From Yamagishiella unicocca (taxonomy: Eukaryota > Chlorophyta > Chlorophyceae > Chlamydomonadales > Volvocaceae), in the NCBI GenBank assembly GCA_003116995.1, contig BDSL01000061.1, forward strand, positions 557,791 through 621,790: 64,000 nt of DNA, written 5' to 3'. How positions within the stretch are numbered: the first letter of the stretch is position 1; each line of letters opens with the position of its first letter. The notes beneath the pieces are model-generated. The model was not told the origin of the DNA and made no database searches. It was given only the letters and a program-made list of their open reading frames with translations. Both the position numbers and the translations under genes were made by a program. Below are positions 35,901 to 47,900 of the stretch, piece by piece.

Positions 35901-38900
35901 CGTGCAAGGAGGGTGGAGGGGCGAGCGAGGTCGTCAAGCAAGCAAGGCTACCAGGCGGGGTCATCGTCCAGCCGCTGCCACGCACTGCTGGGGGGGCGGG
36001 CGATACAGTCTCTCCATTGCAAGCGCCGGCCATCCCCGTTCGAATGCCGTAAGCTACCATGTACACTGTACGTACGTATGTATGGAAGTATATCTAGCTA
36101 TATACATACCTGAACTCGCCTTGCAGCGCGCAATCGTCTTTCACCGTCACCAGGCGATACGCCCTCGCCACATTACCCGCAGAGTCGACAGCCTCGTACA
36201 CCACCTGCGTACGAAGGTACAGTATGGTAGGTCAGCGAGCGAGCGGCGGCTATCAACAACGGATGGGATGCGACATGAGAGGTAACCACTGTAACCTTAA
36301 AAAAAAGTAAAGAAAACATGTAGTAACACCATAAACTGTATCGCAACTAACGGACTGTGCAGAAGGCTACGCACGAGCGAAGGCAGGGAACGAATGAAGA
36401 GGTGGCCCGACCTACCAGCGGCAGCCGATCACCACACCTCGTTACAAGCGGTAGGGGTTTTGCCCGGCGTACGCGTTACCATTAACAAATCGTAATACGT
36501 ATGGACGGTCGAATGGTTCTTTTTCCTTCTTTCGTCCCTTTCATTCGGTGTCAGCAGGCGATGCGCCCGATGGCGGACTCAAACTTCCTTACAGTCTGGG
36601 GCCCACTGCAACAGGTGCTACTAAATTGTATATCTGGCAGCATCTCCTGAGCTCGCGCTCGGATCATATCCGTGTATCCCACCTCCAGTGGCTGACCCAG
36701 CGGTGTCGTTGCGGTGGTTGCGACGGGTAATCCAACGACCCGCACGAGCAGGGCTCCTCCTCGAAAATCCACCGCCGTTGCGCCCATCTCCAAGTACGGC
36801 TCGTATAACTGGACCACGATATTTGACGGCCCGATGAGCGCGATCTGCGTCAGACAGGTCAGACGGGCGTCGGTTACAGTGTGCGCGACTGCCGGAATTG
36901 CAAATGGCTCCCTTGCTCCAACAAGTAAGAGATGAAGGTGAGCGGCATTGCTCATAGCTCGACATTCCTATTTGCCGACGCCGTTTTACGAAGTGGATCG
37001 CCTACCTGGTTAGGTTGCGATTACGGTAAACCAAAAAATATCACACAAACACAAATACAGCTTGGGATTTAGTCTCCTTTCAGTTTTAGTGAATCTTGAT
37101 GTGCAAATGAGCCTCACAGCCAAACAGAACCATGCATACTTACCGCAGGCGGTTCATCATCCTCGTCAACGGAAGAAGGCGGAGGAGTCAGTTGAAGCTC
37201 GTAATCGAACTCAGGCACCTGCGGAAGAGTAAGTTAATAATGTACGTTTCGGGAAATGTGGTAAAACCGCAAAAACGTCCAACATTGAATTACACAAATG
37301 ATGGCTTAACGCTCCCGCCCATGCAACATGCCTGAGGTCGGTATCCGGGAAATAAACGGAACAACAAAAAATATAACGAACTAAGTGACCAACATAACAT
37401 ATGGCGAATATGAGTGAGTACTTGACCGCAGCAGATATCGGTAACCACAATAGGCACAATAGAGAATACGCACCGTGTTAGCATCGCCTGGCCGTGGGCT
37501 TGGAGGGCTGGGCCGAGGAGGGCTGGGGCTAGGCGGCGGAGCAGTGCGTGGGCTGGGGCTGGGCGGCAACGGTAAAGGCGGCGACGGTGGTGTACCAGGC
37601 GGCGGCCCTGGCGACGGTGGTGAAGGACCGGGTGGAGTGGGGCTCGGAGGGCCAGGGCTAGGCGGTGGAGCGAAAGGTGGGCTGGGGCTGGGCGGCGACG
37701 GTAAAGGCGGCGACGGTGGTGTATCAGGCGGCGGCCCTGGCGACGGTGGTGAAGGACCGGGTGGAGTGGGGCTCGGAGGGCCAGGGCTAGGCGGTGGAGC
37801 GAAAGGTGGGCTGGGGCTGGGCGGCGACGGTAAAGGCGGCGACGGTGGTGTACCAGGCGGCGGCCCTGGCGACGGTGGTGAAGGGCCGGGTGGAGTGGGG
37901 CTCGGAGGGCCAGGGCTAGGCGCTGGAGCGAAGGGTTCGCTGGGGCTGGGCGGCGACGGTAAAGGCGGCGAAGGTGGTGTACCAGGCGGCGGCCCTGGCC
38001 ACGGTGGTGAAGGGCTGGGCGGAGTGGGGCTCGGAGGGCCGGGGCTAGGCGGCGGAGCAGTGGGTGGGCTGGGGCTGGGCGGCAACGGCTCAAGCGGTGG
38101 TGGCGCAACAGGTGCTGGCCCTGGCGACGGGCTGGGCGGAGTGGGGCTCGGAGGGCCGGGGCTAGGCGGCGGAGCAGTGGGTGGGCTGGGGCTGGGCGGC
38201 GACGGCTCAGGCGGTGGCGGCGCAACAGGTGCTGGCCCTGGCGACGGTGGTGAAGGGATGGGAGGAGTGGGGCTCGGAGGGCCGGGGCTAGGCGGCGGAG
38301 CAGTTGGCGGGTTGGGGCTGGGTGGCGACGGCTCAGGCGGTGGCGGCGCAACAGGTGCTGGCCCTGGCGACGGTGGTGAAGGGCTGGGAGGAGTGGGGCT
38401 CGGAGGGCCGGGGCTAGGCGGCGGAGCAGTGGGTGGGCTGGGGCTGGGCGGCGACGGCTCAGGCGGTGGCGGCGAAACAGGTGCTGGCCCTGGCGACGGT
38501 GGTGAAGGGCTGGGAGGAGTGGGGCTCGGAGGGCCGGGGCTAGGCGGCGGAGCAGTGGGTGGGCTGGGGCTGGGCGGCGACGGCTCAGGCGGTGGCGGCG
38601 CAACAGGTGCTGGTCCTGTCGATGGTGGCGAAGGGCTGGGCGGAGTGGGGCTCGGAGGGCCGGGGCTAGGCGTCGGAGCAGTGGGTGGGCTGGGGCTGGG
38701 CGGCGACGGCTCAGGCGTTGGCGGCGCAACAGGTGCTGGTCCTGGCGACGGTGGTGAAGGGCTGGAAGGAGTGGGGCTCGGAGGGCCGGGGCTAGGCGGC
38801 GGAGCAGTGGGTGGGCTGGGGCTGGGCGGCGACGGCTCAGGTGGTGGCGGCGCAACAGGTGCTGGCCCTGGCGACGGTGGTGAAGGGCTGGGAGGAGTGG

Positions 38901-41900
38901 GGCTCGGAGGGCCGGGGCTAGGCGGCGGAGCAGTGGGTGGGCTGGGGCTGGGCGGCGACGGCTCAGGCGGTGGTGTCGCAACAGGTGCTGGCCCTGGCGA
39001 CGGTGGTGAAGGGCTGGGTGGAGTGGGGCTCGGAGGGCCGGGGCTAGGCGGCGGAGCAGTGGGTGGGCTGGGGCTGGGCGGCGACGGCTCAGGCGGTGGC
39101 GGCGCAACAGGTGCTGGCCCTGGCGACGGTGGTGAAGGGCTGGGCGGAGTGGGGCTCGGAGGGCCGGGGCTAGGCGGCGGAGCAGTGGGCGGGCTGGGGC
39201 TGGGCGGCGACGGCTCAGGCGGTGGCGGTGCAACAGGTGCTGGCCCTGGCGACGGTGGTGAAGGGCTGGGCGGAGTGGGGCTCGGAGGGCCGGGGCTAGG
39301 CGGCGGAGCAGTGGGCGGGCTGGGGCTGGGCGGCGACGGCTCAGGCGGTGGCGGTGCAACAGGTGCTGGCCCTGGCGACGGTGGTGAAGGGCTGGGAGGA
39401 GTGGGGCTCGGAGGGCCGGGGCTAGGCGGCGGAGCAGTGGGTGGGCTGGGGCTGGGCGGCGACGGCTCAGGCGGTGGCGGCGAAACAGGTACTGGCCCTG
39501 GCGACGGTGGTGAAGGGCTGGGAGGAGTGGGGCTCGGAGGGCCGGGGCTAGGCGGCGGAGCAGTTGGCGGGTTGGGGCTGGGTGGCGACGGCTCAGGCGG
39601 TGGCGGCGAAACAGGTGCTGGCCCTGGCGACGGTGGTGAAGGGCTGGAAGGAGTGGGGCTCGGAGGGCCGGGGCTAGGCGGCGGAGAAGTGGGTGGGCTG
39701 GGGCTGGGCGGCGACGGCTCAGGCGGTGGTGTCGCAACAGGTGCTGGCCCTGGCGACGGTGGTGAAGGGCTGGGTGGAGTGGGGCTCGGAGGGCCGGGGC
39801 TAGGCGGCGGAGCAGTGGGTGGACTGGGGCTGGGCGGCGACGGCTCAGGCGGTGGCGGCGCAACAGGTGCTGGTCCTGGCGACGGTGGTGAAGGGCTGGG
39901 AGGAGTGGGGCTCGGAGGGCCGGGGCTAGGCGGCGGAGCAGTTGGCGGGCTGGGGCTGGGCGGCGACGGCTCAGGCGGTGGCGGTGCAACAGGTGCTGGC
40001 CCTGGCGACGGTGGTGAAGGGCTGGGAGGAGTGGGGCTCGGAGGGCCGGGGCTAGGCGGCGGAGCAGTGGGTGGGCTGGGGCTGGGCGGCGACGGCTCAG
40101 GCGGTGGCGGCGAAACAGGTGCTGGCCCTGGCGACGGTGGTGAAGGGCTGGGAGGAGTGGGGCTCGGAGGGCCGGGGCTAGGCGGCGGAGCAGTTGGCGG
40201 GTTGGGGCTGGGTGGCGACGGCTCAGGCGGTGGCGGCGCAACAGGTGCTGGCCCTGGCGACGGTGGTGAAGGGCTGGGAGGAGTGGGGCTCGGAGGGCCG
40301 GAGCTAGGCGGCGAAGCAGTTGGCGGGTTGGGGCTGGGTGGCGACGGCTCAGGCGGTGGTGGCGCAACAGGTGCTGGCCCTGGCGACGGTGGTGAAGGGC
40401 TGGGCGGAGAGGGGCTCGGAGGGCCGGGGCTAGGCGGCGGAGCAGTGGGTGGGCTGGGGCTGGGCGGCGACGGCTCAGGCGGTGGCGGCGCAACAGGTGC
40501 TGGTCCTGGCGACGGTGGTGAAGGGCTGGGGAGTGGGGCTCGGAGGGCCGGGGCTAGGCGGCGGAGCAGTGGGTGGGCTGGGGTGGGCGACGGCTCAGGC
40601 GGGGGGCGCAACAGGTGGGCTGGCGACGGTGGTGAAGGGCTGGGAGGAGTGGGCTCGGAGGGCCGGGGCTAGGCGGCGGAGCAGTGGGTGGGCTGGGGCT
40701 GGGCGGCGACGGCTCAGGCGGTGGTGGCGCAACAGGTGCTGGCCCTGGCGACGGTGGTGAAGGGCTGGGAGGAGTGGGGCTCGGAGGGCCGGGGCTAGGC
40801 GGCGGAGCAGTGGGTGGGCTGGGGCTGGGTGGCGACGGCTCAGGCGGTGGCGGCGCAACAGGTGCTGGCCTGGCGACGGTGGTGAAGGGCTGGGAGGAGT
40901 GGGGCTCGGAGGGCCGGGGCTAGGCGGCGGAGCAGTGGGGGGTGGGGCTGGGCGGCGACGGCTCAGGCGGTGGCGGCGCAACAGGTGCTGGTCCTGGCGA
41001 CGGTGGTGAAGGGCTGGGCGGAGTGGGGCTCGGAGGGCCGGGGCTAGGCGGCGGAGCAGTGGGTGGGCTGGGGCTGGGCGGCGACGGCTCAGGCGGTGGC
41101 GCGCAACAGGTGCTGGCCCTGGCGACGGTGGTGAAGGGCTGGGTGGAGTGGGGCTCGGAGGGCCGGGGCTAGGCGGCGGAGCAGTGGGTGGGCTGGGGCT
41201 GGGCGGCGACGGCTCAGGCGGTGGCGGCGCAACAGGTGCTGGTCCTGGCGACGGTGGTGAAGGGCTGGGAGGAGTGGGGCTCGGAGGGCCGGGGCTAGGC
41301 GGCGGAGCAGTGGGTGGGCTGGGGCTGGGCGGCGACGGCTCAGGCGGTGGCGGCGCAACAGGTGCTGGTCCTGGCGACGGTGGTGAAGGGCTGGGAGGAG
41401 TGGGGCTCGGAGGGCCGGGGCTAGGCGGCGGAGCAGTGGGGTGGGCTGGGGCTGGGCGGGCCGACGGCTCAGGCGGGTGGCGGCGCAACAGGTGCTGGGC
41501 CCTGGCGACGGTGGTGAGGGCTGGGCGGAGTGGGCTCGGAGGGCCGGGGCTAGGCGGGGAGCAGTGGGTGGCTGGGCTGGGCGGCGATGGCCAGGGGTGG
41601 CGGCGAACAGGTGCTGGCCCTGGCGACGGGTGGTGAAGGGCTGGGCGGAGAGGGGCTCGGAGGGCCGGGGCTAGGCGGCGGAGCAGTGGTGGGCTGGGGC
41701 TGGGCGGCGACGGCTCAGGTGGTGGCGGCGCAACAGGTGCTGGCCCTGGCGACGGTGGTGAAGGGCTGGGAGGAGTGGGGCTCGGAGGGCCGGGGCTAGG
41801 CGGCGGAGCAGTGGGTGGGCTGGGGCTGGGCGGCGACGGCCAGGCGGTGGCGGCGAACAGGTGCTGGCCCTGGCGACGGTGGTGAAGGGCTGGGCGGAGT

Positions 41901-44900
41901 GGGGCTCGGAGGGCCGGGGCTAGGCGGCGGAGCAGTGGGTGGGCTGGGGCTGGGCGGCGACGGCTCAGGGGTGGCGGCGCAACAGGTGCTGGCCCTGGCG
42001 ACGGTGGTGAAGGCTGGGAGGAGTGGGGCTCGGAGGGCCGGGGCTAGGCGGCGGAGCAGTGGGTGGGCTGGGGCTGGGCGGCGACGGCTCAGGCGGTGGC
42101 GGCGCAACAGGTGCTGGCCCTGGCGACGGTGGTGAAGGGCTGGGAGGAGTGGGGCTCGGAGGGCCGGGGCTAGGCGGCGGAGCAGTGGGTGGGCTGGGGC
42201 TGGGCGGCGACGGCTCAGGCGGTGGCGGCGCAACAGGTGCTGGCCCTGGCGACGGTGGGTGAAGGGCTGGGGGAGTGGGGCTCGGAGGGCCGGGGCTAGG
42301 CGGCGGAGCAGTGGGTGGGCTGGGGCTGGGCGGCGACGGCTCAGGCGGTGGCGGCGCAACAGGTGCTGGCCCTGGCGATGGTGGTGAAGGGCTGGGGGAG
42401 TGGGGCTCCGGTAGGCGGCGGAGCAGTGGGGGGCTGGGCCGGCGACGGCTCAGGGTGGCGGCAACAGGTGCTGGCCTGGCTGGCTGATGGGGCGGTAGGT
42501 GGGTGGGCTGGGGCTGGGCGGCGACGGCTCAGGCGGTGGCGGCGCAACAGGTGCTGGCCCTGGCGAGGTGGTGAAGGGCTGGGGGAGTGGGGCTCGGAGG
42601 GCCGGGGCTAGGCGGCGGAGCAGTGGGTGGGCTGGGGCTGGGCGGCGACGGCTCAGGGGTGGCGGCGCAACAGGTGCTGGTCCTGGCGACGGTGGTGAAG
42701 GGCTGGGGGAGTGGGGCTCGGAGGGCCGGGGCTAGGCGGCGGAGCAGTGGGTGGGCTGGGGCTGGGCGGCGACGGCTCAGGCGGTGGCGGCGCAACAGGT
42801 GCTGGCCCTGGCGATGGGTGGTGAAGGGCTGGGGGAGTGGGGCTCGAGGGCCGGGGCTAGGCGCGGAGCAGTGGGGTGGGCTGGGGCTGGGCGGCGACGG
42901 CTCAGGCGGTGGCGGCGAACAGGTGGCTGGCCCTGGCGATGGTGGTGAAGGGCTGGGCGGAGTGGGGCTCGGAGGGCCGGGGCTAGGCGGCGGAGCAGTG
43001 GGTGGGCTGGGGCTGGGCGGCGACGGCTCAGGCGGTGGCGGCGCAACAGGTGCTGGTCCTGGCGAGGTGGTGAAGGGCTGGGAGGAGTGGGGCTCGGAGG
43101 GCCGGGGCTAGGCGGCGGAGCAGTGGGTGGGCTGGGGCTGGGCGGCGACGGCTCAGGCGGTGGCGGCGCAACAGGTGCTGGCCCTGGCGATGGTGGTGAA
43201 GGGCTGGGAGGAGTGGGGCTCGGAGGGCCGGGGCTAGGCGGCGGAGCAGTGGGTGGGCTGGGGCTGGGCGGCGACGGCTCAGGCGGTGGCGGCGCAACAG
43301 GTGCTGGCCTGGCGAGGTGGTGAAGGGCTGGGAGGAGGCGGCGGAGCAGTGGGTGGGCTGGGGGGCGGCGAGGGGCGGTGGCGGCGCTGCTAGGTGGTGA
43401 AGGGCTGGCTCGGAGGGCAGGCGGCGGAGCAGTGGGTGGGCTGGGGCTGGGCGGCGACGGCTCAGGCGGTGGCGGCGCAACAGGTGCTGGTCCTGGCGAT
43501 GGTGGTGAAGGGCTGGGAGTGGGGCTCGGAGGGCCGGGGCTAGGCGGCGGAGCAGTGGGTGGGCTGGGGCTGGGCGGCGAGGCTCAGGCGGTGGCGGCGC
43601 AACAGGTGCTGGCCTGGCGAGGCTGGCGGAGTGGGGCTCGGAGTAGGCGTGGGTGGGCTGGGCTGGGCGGCGACGGCTCAGGCGGTGGCGGCTGACTGGC
43701 TCGGAGGGCCGGGGCTAGGCGGCGGAGCAGTGGGTGGGGCTGGGCGGCGACGGCTCAGGTGGCGGCGAACAGGTGCTCCCTGGCGAGGTGGTGAAGGGCT
43801 GGGAGGAGTGGGGCTCGGAGGGCCGGGGCTAGGCGGCGGAGCAGTGGGTGGGCTGGGGCTGGGCGGCGACGGCTCAGGCGGTGGCGGCGCAACAGGTGCT
43901 GGCCTGGCGACGGTGGTGAAGGGCTGGGAGTGGGCTCGGAGTAGGCGGCGGAGCAGTGGCTGGGACGGAGGCGGCGGCGCAACAGGTGGGGACGCTGCAG
44001 GCTGGTGGCTCGGAGGGCAGGCGGCGGAGCAGTGGGTGGGCTGGGGCTGGGCGGCGACGGCTCAGGCGGTGGCGGCGCAACAGGTGCTGGCCTGGCGATG
44101 GTGAAGGGCTGGGAGGAGGCGGCGGAGCAGTGGGTGGGCTGGGGCTGGACGGCTCAGGCGGTGGCGGCGCAACAGGTGCTGGTCCTGGCGAGGTGGTGAA
44201 GGGCTGGCGGAGCTCGGAGTAGGCGGCGGAGCAGTGGGTGGGCTGGGGCTGGGCGGCGACGGCTCAGGCGGTGGCGGCGCAACAGGTGCTGGTCCTGGCG
44301 ATGGTGGTGAAGGGCTGGGAGTGGGGCTCGGAGTGGTAGAGCTCGGCCGGGGCTAGGCGGCGGAGTGGGTGGGCTGGGGCTGGGCGGCGATGCTCAGGCG
44401 GTGGCGGCGCAACAGGTGCTGGTCTGGCGATGAAAGGGCTGGGAGGAGTGGGGCTCGGAGGGCCGGGGCTAGGCGGCGGAGCAGTGGGTGGGCTGGGGCT
44501 GGGCGGCGACGGCTCAGGCGGTGGCGGCGCAACAGGTGCTGCTGGTCCTGGCGACGGTGGTGAAGGGCTGGGAGGAGTGGGGCTCGGAGGGCCGGGCTAG
44601 GCGGCGGAGCAGTGGGTGGGCTGGGGCTGGGCGGCGAGGCTCAGGCGGTGGCTGCTGGAGGTGGTGAAGGGCTGGGCTCGGAGGGCCGGGGCTAGGCGGC
44701 GGAGCAGTGGGTGGGCTGGGGCTGGGCGGCGACGGCTCAGGCGGTGGCGGCGCAACAGGTGCTGGCCTGGCTGGCGATAGGCGGCGGAGCAGTGGGTGGG
44801 CTGGACGGCTCAGGCGGTGGCGGCGGTGCTGGAGGCTGGGGCTCGGAGGGCCGGGGCTAGGCGGCGGAGCAGTGGGTGGGCTGGGGCTGGGCGGCGACGG

Positions 44901-47900
44901 CTCAGGCGGTGGGCGGGTGCTGCAACAGGTGCTCGGTAGGCGGCGGAGCAGTGGGTGGGGCTGGGCTGGTGGCGGCGCAACAGGTGCTGGAGGCTGGGGG
45001 AGTGGGGCTCGGAGGGCCGGGGCTAGGCGGCGGAGCAGTGGGTGGGCTGGGGCTGGGCGGCGACGGCTCAGGCTGGCGGCGCAACAGGCGGCGACGGTGG
45101 TGAAGGGCTGGGAGTGAAGGGGCGGAGGTGCTGGGGCTGGGCGGCGACGGCTCAGGCGGTGGCGGCGCAACAGGTGCTGTGAAAGGGCTGGGAGGAGTGG
45201 GGCTCGGAGGGCCGGGGCTAGGCGGCGGAGCAGTGGGTGGGCTGGGGCTCAGGCGGTGGCGGCGCAACAGGCTCAGGCGGTGGCGGCGCAACAGGGGTGG
45301 GCTGGGGCTGGGCGGCTCAGGCGATGCTGTGGTGAAGGGCTGGGAGTGGGGCTCGGAGGGCCGGGGCTAGGCGGCGGAGCAGTGGGTGGGCTGGAGGGGC
45401 GGTGGCGGGGCTAGGCTGGCGGAGCAGTGGGTGGGCTGGGGCTGGGCGGCGACGGCTCAGGCGGTGGCGGCGCAACAGGTGCTGGTGGCGATGGTGAAGG
45501 GCTGATGGGGCTCGGTAGGCGGCGGAGCAGTGGGTGGGCTGGGGCTGGGCGGCGAGGCTCAGGCGGTGGCGGCGCAACAGGTGCTGGAGGTGCTGGGCGG
45601 AGGGCCGGGGCTAGGCGGCGGAGCAGTGGGTGGGCTGGGGCTGGGCGGCGACGGCTCAGGCGGTGGCGGCGCAACAGGTGCTGGTGGCGAGGTGGTGAAG
45701 GGCTGGGAGGAGTGGGGCTCGGAGGGCCGGGGCTAGGCGGCGGAGCAGTGGGTGGGCTGGGGCTGGGCGGCGACGGCTCAGGCGGTGGCGGCGCAACAGG
45801 TGCTGGTCCTGGCGATGGTGGTGAAGGGCTGGGAGGAGTGGGGCTCGGAGGGCCGGGGCTAGGCGGCGGAGCAGTGGGTGGGCTGGGGCTGGGCGGCGAC
45901 GGCTCAGGCGGTGGCGGCGCAACAGGTGCTGGTCCTGGCGATGGTGGTGAAGGGCTGGGAGGAGTGGGGCTCGGAGGGCCGGGGCTAGGCGGCGGAGCAG
46001 TGGGTGGGCTGGGGCTGGGGGCGATGGCTCAGGCGTGGCGGCGCAACAGGTGCTGGTCCTGGCGACGGTGGTGAAGGGCTGGGAGGAGTGGGGCTCGGAG
46101 GGCCGGGCTAGGCGGCGGAGCAGTGGGTGGGCTGGGGCTGGGCGGCGACGGCTCAGGTGGTGGCGGCGCAACAGGTGCTGGCCCTGGCGACGGTGGTGAA
46201 GGGCTGGGAGGAGTGGGGCTCGGAGGGCCGGGGCTAGGCGGCGGAGCAGTGGGTGGGCTGGGGCTGGGCGGCGACGGCTCAGGCCGGTGGCGGCGCAACA
46301 GGTGCTGGTCTGGCGATGGTGGTGAAGGGCTGGGCGGAGTGGGGCTCGGAGGGCCGGGGCTAGGCGGCGGAGCAGTGGGTGGGCTGGGGCTGGGGCGGCG
46401 ACGGCTCAGGCGTGGCGGCGCAACAGGTTGCTGGTCCTGGCGATGGGGGCTGGGTGGCATGTGGGGCTGGTGGGGCTCGGAAGGTGGGTGGGCTGGGGCT
46501 GGGCGGCGACGGCTCAGGCGGTGGCGGCGCAACAGGTGCTGGTGGCGAGGTGGTGAAGGGCTGGGAGGAGTGGGGCTCGGAGGGCCGGGGCTAGGCGGCG
46601 GAGCAGTGGGTGGGCTGGGGCTGGGCGGCGACGGCTCAGGCGGTGGCGGCGCAACAGGTGCTGGCCTGGCGAGGTGGTGAAGGGCTGGGAGGAGTGGGGC
46701 TCGGAGGGCCGGGGCTAGGCGGCGGAGCAGTGGGTGGGCTGGGGCTGGGCGGCGACGGCTCAGGCGGTGGCGGCGCAACAGGTGCTGGCCCTGGCGACGG
46801 TGGTGAAGGGCTGGGGGAGTGGGGCTCGGAGGGCCGGGGCTAGGCGGCGGAGCAGTGGGTGGGCTGGGGCTGGGCGGCGACGGCTCAGGCGGTGGCGGCG
46901 CAACAGGTGCTGGTGGCGGGTGGTGAAGGGCTGGGGGAGTGGGGCTCGGAGGGCCGGGGCTAGGCGGCGGAGCAGTGGGTGGGCCTGGGGCTGGGCGGCG
47001 ACGGCTCAGGCGGTGGCGGCGCAACAGGTGCTGGTCCTGGCGATGGTGGTGAAGGGCTGGGAGGAGTGGGGCTCGGAGGGCCGGGGCTAGGCGGCGGAGC
47101 AGTGGGTGGGCTGGGGCTGGGCGGCGATGGCTCAGGCGGTGGCGGCGCAACAGGTGCTGGTCCTGGCGACGGTGGTGAAGGGCTGGGAGGAGTGGGGCTC
47201 GGAGGGCCGGGGCTAGGCGGCGGAGCAGTGGGTGGGCTGGGGCTGGGCGGCGACGGCTCAGGCGGTGGCGGCGCAACAGGTGCTGGCCCTGGCGATGGTG
47301 GTGAAGGGCTGGGAGGAGTGGGGCTCGGAGGGCCGGGGCTAGGCGGCGGAGCAGTGGGTGGGCTGGGGCTGGGCGGCGACGGCTCAGGCGGTGGCGGCGC
47401 AACAGGTGCTGGCCCTGGCGACGGTGGTGAAGGGCTGGGAGGAGTGGGGCTCGGAGGGCCGGGGCTAGGCGGCGGAGCAGTGGGTGGGCTGGGGCTGGGC
47501 GGCGACGGCTCAGGCGGTGGCGGCGCAACAGGTGCTGGCCCTGGCGACGGTGGTGAAGGGCTGGGAGGAGTGGGGCTCGGAGGGCCGGGGCTAGGCGGCG
47601 GAGCAGTGGGTGGGCTGGGGCTGGGCGGCGATGGCTCAGGCGGTGGCGGCGCAACAGGTGCTGGTCCTGGCGAGGTGGTGAAGGGCTGGGGGAGTGGGGC
47701 TCGGAGGGCCGGGGCTAGGCGGCGGAGCAGTGGGTGGGCTGGGGCTGGGCGGCGACGGCTCAGGTGGTGGCGGCGCAACAGGTGCTGGCCTGGCGACGGT
47801 GGTGAAGGGCTGGGAGGAGTGGGGCTCGGAGGGCCGGGGCTAGGCGGCGGAGCAGTGGGTGGGCTGGGGCTGGGCGGCGACGGCTCAGGCGGTGGCGGCG

